Origin: Ruminococcaceae bacterium UBA1767
GTDB lineage: Bacteria > Bacillota > Clostridia > Oscillospirales > Acutalibacteraceae
Direction of reading: 5' to 3'
DNA: 27,154 bases
NCBI GenBank assembly: GCA_002315505.1
Contig: DCGX01000047.1
Coordinates: 1-27,154, forward strand
Below are positions 23,868 through 27,154 of this stretch, in pieces. The notes under the pieces were generated by a model, which worked only from the letters and a program-made list of their open reading frames with translations, was not told the origin of the DNA and did not search any database. A program made the position numbers and the translations under genes. Position 1 is the stretch's first letter, and every line of letters starts with the position of its first letter.

Positions 23868-23877
23868 AGTTTGGAAC

Positions 23878-23906
23878 ATTATACCATTAAACAGTATGTA
23901 TTTCAA
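23878..23906 (-). promoter_or_regulatory. Promoter for the GH38 gene
   Basis: On the minus strand: TTGAAA (23906-23901), a 17-bp spacer, TATAAT (23883-23878) with extended TGG. It matches consensus at all positions of the -10 and at four of the -35. Confidence 0.85.
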
Positions 23907-23923
23907 TATTTTAATTAATTTTA

Positions 23924-23952
23924 TTGAAAATGATTTTTCCTTGTGGTATAAT
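23924..23952 (+). promoter_or_regulatory. Promoter for the glycosyltransferase-flippase pair
   Basis: TTGAAA (23924-23929), a 17-bp spacer, TATAAT (23947-23952) with extended TGG. It stands back to back with the GH38 promoter; the 17 bases between the two -35 boxes are all A or T. Confidence 0.85.
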
Positions 23953-23974
23953 TTACCAAAAGAGGTGACGGCTT

Positions 23975-24937
23975 ATGAAAATCGGAGAAATGAAAATCTG
24001 TCTTCTTATTCCTCAGTTCGGCAAGCTTCCTTCAAATATTGATTTGTGGTTAAAGTCTTGCGAATATAATAATAAAATAAATTTTCTTGTTATGTCGGAT
24101 ATAAAAAAAGAAAACATTCCCGATAATGTCACGTGGATATATATATCATTCGAGGATTTCAAAAATCTTGTGAAGGAAAAAATTCCCCTTGACATATGTT
24201 TTGATGAGCCGTATGAATGCTGCGAATTCAGGGCCGCTTACAGTCTGATATTTGAAGAATACCTCAATGGCTTTGAATATTGGGGCTATTGTGATATGGA
24301 CTTGATTTTCGGTGACCTCGAATATTTCTTTAAAAAATATGAATATCAGAAATATGATAAGTTTCTCTCACAGGGTCATCTCACTCTTTACAGAAATACC
24401 GAAGAAAACAATAACAGATATAAGCTTCCCGCAACACCCGGAAAAGATTATATTTCTGCAATGACGAAGAAGGGTACATCTCATTTTGATGAGGACGAGA
24501 TAAATATAATTTATAAAGTTTACGGCTTCCCGTTTTTTGAAAGTAAGGAGCTTCATATGGATGTCAGCCGAGAGTTTAAAAGAATTCGGCTCGGCGGCAA
24601 GCATCCTGATTATAAATTACAGGCATTTTATTGGCAGAGAGGTAAAGTGTTCAGAGCATATCATCATCATAATGTAATCAATACACAAAGAAGAATTGAT
24701 TTCGACGAGTACTTATATATTCATTTTTCACGCAGAAAGATGGCTGTTCCCGACTTTGATGTAAATAATGTTGTCGGATTTTATATCTGCCCTGACTGCT
24801 TTAAAGAGAAAAAACACCTCGGACCTCCGACGAAGCAGGAACTTAAAATTTATAACCCTTACAAGGGTAAGCTTTATGAAAAATACGAATGGTTCAAATT
24901 TGCTCTTGAACGTCTGAGAGTTAAATGCCGTTTCTAA
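23975..24937 (+). CDS. Putative glycosyltransferase (DUF6625-like)
   Basis: The product has 320 residues, soluble, no signal. It starts like a GT-A fold (MKICLLIPQFGKLPSNIDLWLKSC) and carries EYWGYCDMDLIFGDL with a DxD-type metal site (D107, D109), preceded by a conserved-looking ECCEFRAAYSLIFEEYL. C-terminal HHHN and CPDC motifs add possible metal or structural sites. I recall this pattern from capsule and polysaccharide clusters under DUF6625; the sugar donor and acceptor are unknown. M1 is preferred to M6 because AGAGGTGA lies eight bases before it. The flippase gene follows 15 bases after the stop, so the pair probably makes and exports a surface polysaccharide or glycolipid. Confidence 0.75.
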   Translation: MKIGEMKICLLIPQFGKLPSNIDLWLKSCEYNNKINFLVMSDIKKENIPDNVTWIYISFEDFKNLVKEKIPLDICFDEPYECCEFRAAYSLIFEEYLNGFEYWGYCDMDLIFGDLEYFFKKYEYQKYDKFLSQGHLTLYRNTEENNNRYKLPATPGKDYISAMTKKGTSHFDEDEINIIYKVYGFPFFESKELHMDVSREFKRIRLGGKHPDYKLQAFYWQRGKVFRAYHHHNVINTQRRIDFDEYLYIHFSRRKMAVPDFDVNNVVGFYICPDCFKEKKHLGPPTKQELKIYNPYKGKLYEKYEWFKFALERLRVKCRF

Positions 24938-24952
24938 AGATAGGAAATTTTA

Positions 24953-26416
24953 ATGGGAAATGATAGTCTCAGTAAAAAAATAACATCCGGATTAATCTGG
25001 TCATATTTAGAAAGAGTTTGTGCGCAAGGCGTTTCTGCCCTTGTTACAATTATTCTTGCAAGACTTCTTGTACCGGATGATTATGCAGTTGTTTCCGTTG
25101 TCACTATTTTTATCACAATCTGTGATTCTCTTGTGGTCGGAGGCTTCAGCGATACACTTATACAAAAAAAGAATGCCGACAGCAGAGATTTTTCGACTCT
25201 GTTCTGGTTTGTTATCGTTGTCGGAATTGTCATATACGGGTTGGTTTTTGCAGGTGCACCGCTTGTTGAAAAATTCTTCAATACCGGGCTTGTTTGTGAA
25301 ACGCTGCGTGTGATGGGAATAAGAATACCCATAAATGCTGTAAAATCAATCCAGTCGGCCTATATTTCCAGGGAAATGAAATATAAATATTTTTTCCTTG
25401 CCACATCAATAGGAACTGTTATTTCTGCTGTTGTCGGTATTGCAATGGCGTATCTCGGTTTCGGTGTGTGGGCATTGGTTGCACAGTATCTTACCAATTC
25501 GATAATTGATACTATTATTGTTTCGCTGACCTGCGGATGGAAGCCGGAATTTGTTTTTGATGTAGAACGTCTCAAAATTATGTATAAATTTGGCTGGAAA
25601 ATGCAGGTTTCGACAATTCTTTCGGCTGTTTACGGACAGGCAGAGAGTTTCTGTATCGGCAAAAAATATTCTTCCGTAAATCTTGCATACTACGATAAAG
25701 GCAAACAGTTTCCTCAGTTGATTATGAATAATATCCAGAGCTCAATCGGAAAGGTTATGCTTCCTGCATTCGCAAAGGTTAATGAAGAAAAAGAACGAAT
25801 GAAATCACTTGCAAAGAGAAGCGTTCGCACAAGCTCATATGTTATGTTTCCGTTGCTCATAGGACTTATTGCCTGTGCTGATGAATTTGTAAGGGTTGTT
25901 CTGACGGAGAAGTGGATGCCCGCCGTTCCGTTTTTGCGAATACTTTCAATTTATTATATGTTTGACCCGATAATGTCACTTGATAAGCAGATTGTTATCG
26001 CTACAGGTGACAGCAAAAAGTATCTGACAATGGAGCTTCAGAAAAAATCAATCGGCATCACCCTCATCATAGCAACACTGATTATTTTTGATAGTGTAAT
26101 TTCCATTGCGTGCGTATGCGTTGTTAATATGCTTATCGGTCTGTTTATTCAATCTGCACCGCTTAAGAAGATAATTAATTATCCGATAAAAGAACAGCTT
26201 AAAGATCTTGTTCCGACCTTGTTGCTCACTGGAGCAATGGTTGTTCCTGTTGTGCTTATTAAGGTTCTTGTTGATTGTAACAGCATTGTAAAACTGATAA
26301 TCGAAGTGCTGTCGGGAATTTTTGTGTATGTTTTGCTCTCTGTACTTACAAAGAATCCCGAGTTTAAAACCTTAATGCAGTTTGCAAAGAGCCTTCTCGG
26401 AAAAGTTAAACATTGA
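24953..26416 (+). CDS. Polysaccharide/lipid-linked oligosaccharide flippase (Wzx-like, MOP superfamily)
   Basis: The product has 487 residues with about 12-14 hydrophobic segments. The start SLSKKITSGLIWSYLERVCAQG, then ILARLLVPDDYAVVSVVTIF and later FGVWALVAQYL, is typical of the WzxC-like branch of polysaccharide export proteins, which move lipid-linked glycans across the membrane. FGWKMQVSTILSAVYGQAESFCIGK fits the start of the second half-bundle. The ribosome binding site is GATAGGAA, eight bases before the ATG. It is co-transcribed with the glycosyltransferase. No polymerase, initiating transferase or further transferases are in the window, so this is not a full capsule cluster. Confidence 0.9.
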   Translation: MGNDSLSKKITSGLIWSYLERVCAQGVSALVTIILARLLVPDDYAVVSVVTIFITICDSLVVGGFSDTLIQKKNADSRDFSTLFWFVIVVGIVIYGLVFAGAPLVEKFFNTGLVCETLRVMGIRIPINAVKSIQSAYISREMKYKYFFLATSIGTVISAVVGIAMAYLGFGVWALVAQYLTNSIIDTIIVSLTCGWKPEFVFDVERLKIMYKFGWKMQVSTILSAVYGQAESFCIGKKYSSVNLAYYDKGKQFPQLIMNNIQSSIGKVMLPAFAKVNEEKERMKSLAKRSVRTSSYVMFPLLIGLIACADEFVRVVLTEKWMPAVPFLRILSIYYMFDPIMSLDKQIVIATGDSKKYLTMELQKKSIGITLIIATLIIFDSVISIACVCVVNMLIGLFIQSAPLKKIINYPIKEQLKDLVPTLLLTGAMVVPVVLIKVLVDCNSIVKLIIEVLSGIFVYVLLSVLTKNPEFKTLMQFAKSLLGKVKH

Positions 26417-26418
26417 TT

Positions 26419-26445
26419 AAACTCCCTTTATGGGAGTTTTTTCTA
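26419..26445 (+). terminator. Rho-independent terminator after the flippase
   Basis: AAACTCCC (26419-26426) pairs with GGGAGTTT (26432-26439), followed by more T. Confidence 0.85.
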
Positions 26446-26520
26446 TTAATAATTAATCTCATTGAGTAAGTGGGAACAATGGGAAAACAAGAAATATGTA
26501 ATTAATAATAATATAGACGA

Positions 26521-26555
26521 AGAACCTCCGATAAAAAGACAAAGAACCTCCGATA
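26521..26555 (+). repeat. 13-bp motif AGAACCTCCGATA, copies 2 and 3
   Basis: Copies start at 26521 and 26543, 22 bases apart, and match the copy at 743-755 exactly. Confidence 0.6.
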
Positions 26556-26575
26556 AAAGATTACAGAACAAATAT

Positions 26576-26607
26576 TTCGGCAGGGCAGTGATTTTGCTCC
26601 TGCCGAA
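26576..26607. other. Stable hairpin TTCGGCAGG/CCTGCCGAA
   Basis: There are nine perfect base pairs (26576-26584 with 26599-26607) around a 14-base loop, followed by only TTT. It may be a terminator remnant or an end of a small repeat element; no gene precedes it closely. Confidence 0.5.
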
Positions 26608-26658
26608 TTTGCAGAGTAATTGTTGAATGCATAATTATGCCCATTTAAAAGAGTAGTG

Positions 26659-26796
26659 TGAGTTGAATGTCAAGTAAAATTCATCCCGTAGTGGCGACAA
26701 CCTGTCGCCTAATGTCTGTACAAATTTCTTTTATGTAGTCGAGATACTTCGCTTTGCTCAGTATGACATGATTTAAGGCTCCTGTTTTCGCTTGCG
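26659..26796 (+). repeat. Direct repeat, copy A (138 bp)
   Basis: It begins TGAG.. GAATGTCAAG and ends TTTTCGCTTGCG, and includes the hairpin GGCGACA-ACC-TGTCGCC. It matches copy B at 27021 with scattered substitutions and a small indel. Confidence 0.75.
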
Positions 26797-26826
26797 AAAA
26801 AAGGGAGCTGTCACGAAGTGACTGAG
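26785..26826 (+). repeat. Interspersed palindromic element next to copy A
   Basis: TTTTCGC-TT-GCGAAAA (26785-26800) is a hairpin. GTCAC-GAA-GTGAC (26810-26822) is a second hairpin within a GGGAGCTG...CTGAGGGAT sequence that I know as a recurrent intergenic element. Confidence 0.5.
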
Positions 26827-26926
26827 GGATCAAAGGGAAACAAAGTAGAGCAATCCTTCGTTTTTGATTTTGTTTCTGCTTTTTTGGACGATGTGGGCAT
26901 CGTACACTACGAAAAGTTTAATATAT

Positions 26927-26960
26927 GTCATTCTGAGGAGCAAAGTGACGAAGAATCTCA
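26927..26960 (+). repeat. GTCATTCTGAGGAGC-type short interspersed sequence
   Basis: The string GTCATTCTGAGGAGCAAAG followed by TGACGAAGAATCTC is a widely recurring intergenic sequence; translated it gives the familiar spurious peptide CHSEEQSDEESQ. Confidence 0.55.
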
Positions 26961-27020
26961 AATACAAACAATCCCTCCGTCTTTGATTTCGTCAAAGTCA
27001 CATCCCTTTACACAAGAGGC

Positions 27021-27154
27021 TGAGAGGAATGTCAAGTAAAATTCATCCCGTAGTGGCGACAACCTGTCACCTGAGGTTTGAACAAATTACATTTATGTAA
27101 TTGAGATACTTTGCTCAGTATGAAATGCTTTTAAGGCTCCTGTTTTCGCTTGCG
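27021..27154 (+). repeat. Direct repeat, copy B (134 bp, runs off the window)
   Basis: It is the same element as copy A, 362 bp further on at its left end and 358 bp at its right end. One base in the GGCGACA hairpin is changed so that one pair is lost. Copy A continues into the palindromic element, and copy B reaches the window edge at the same point. Confidence 0.75.

Larger units (their letters stand above)
26446..27154. other. Gene-free repeat-rich right end
   Basis: No credible gene is seen in this 700-bp stretch. It holds two copies of a 13-bp motif, a 9-bp hairpin, a 138-bp direct repeat with a second partial copy at the window edge, and short GTCATTCTGAGGAGC-type and GGGAGCTGTCACGAAGTGACTGAGGGAT-type sequences that are common as interspersed repeats in many bacteria. 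One frame of 73 codons at 26818 is a translation of these repeats and is not called. Confidence 0.7.

Noticed and set aside
23975..26416. Complete capsule biosynthesis cluster
   Set aside because: Only one transferase and one flippase are present; a terminator and repeats follow.
26818..27039. 73-codon frame in the repeat region
   Set aside because: It translates known interspersed repeat sequence (CHSEEQSDEESQ) and begins without a ribosome binding site.
26659..27154. CRISPR array
   Set aside because: Only two long copies with unequal flanks and no regular 20-50 bp spacing; no cas genes.

Overview
The window reads as chromosome from an anaerobic gut-type Firmicute (Clostridia, probably Oscillospirales/Ruminococcus-like). 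This is inferred from moderate-to-low GC, strong GGAGG-type ribosome binding sites, Gram-positive signal peptides, rho-independent terminators after most transcription units, and many secreted carbohydrate-active enzymes. No rRNA, tRNA, CRISPR array or intact mobile element was seen.

Layout. (1) 1-994 is a scrambled left edge: the tail of a probable mobilisation relaxase (-), a 5'-truncated gene, a 66-residue membrane peptide and an unidentified foldable leader. (2) 995-4411 is a two-gene secreted glycosidase unit: a GH39-like/GH16 fusion and a clan GH-A TIM-barrel enzyme. (3) 4572-9116 holds two tandem paralogous 745-residue surface membrane proteins of unknown function, each with one or two candidate MABP-like (beta-prism) domains. 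(4) 9246-11084 is a Na+/phosphate cotransporter-PhoU fusion. (5) 11205-15134 is a tight operon of glycerophosphodiester phosphodiesterase, GH16 beta-glucanase and LCAT-like lipase, all secreted. (6) 19556-15180 (-) converges on it: GyrI-like protein, GxGYxYP putative glycosidase, neutral-ceramidase-like hydrolase and a DnaQ-type exonuclease. (7) 19756-20475 holds a 71-residue secreted peptide and a decayed GH3 pseudogene. (8) 23824-20651 (-) is a cytosolic GH38 alpha-mannosidase, divergent from a glycosyltransferase-flippase pair (23975-26416). (9) 26417-27154 is gene-free and full of interspersed repeats.

How the genes may work together (inference): the centre of the window pairs glycan-cleaving enzymes (GH16 twice, GH39-like, GH-A, GxGYxYP) with lipid and phosphodiester hydrolases (GDPD, LCAT-like lipase, ceramidase-like) and a phosphate transporter. 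That would fit attack on glycolipid or glycan-phospholipid material outside the cell, with phosphate recovery; remodelling of the cell's own envelope is the main alternative. Nothing in the sequence fixes the substrate. The least explained items are the tandem 745-residue paralogues, the 71-residue peptide and the foldable leader at about 859-956.

Promoters recur in one form: TTGAnn or a weaker -35, a 17-bp spacer, and a TATAAT-like -10, usually with an extended TGn. Two of them stand back to back at 23878-23952.
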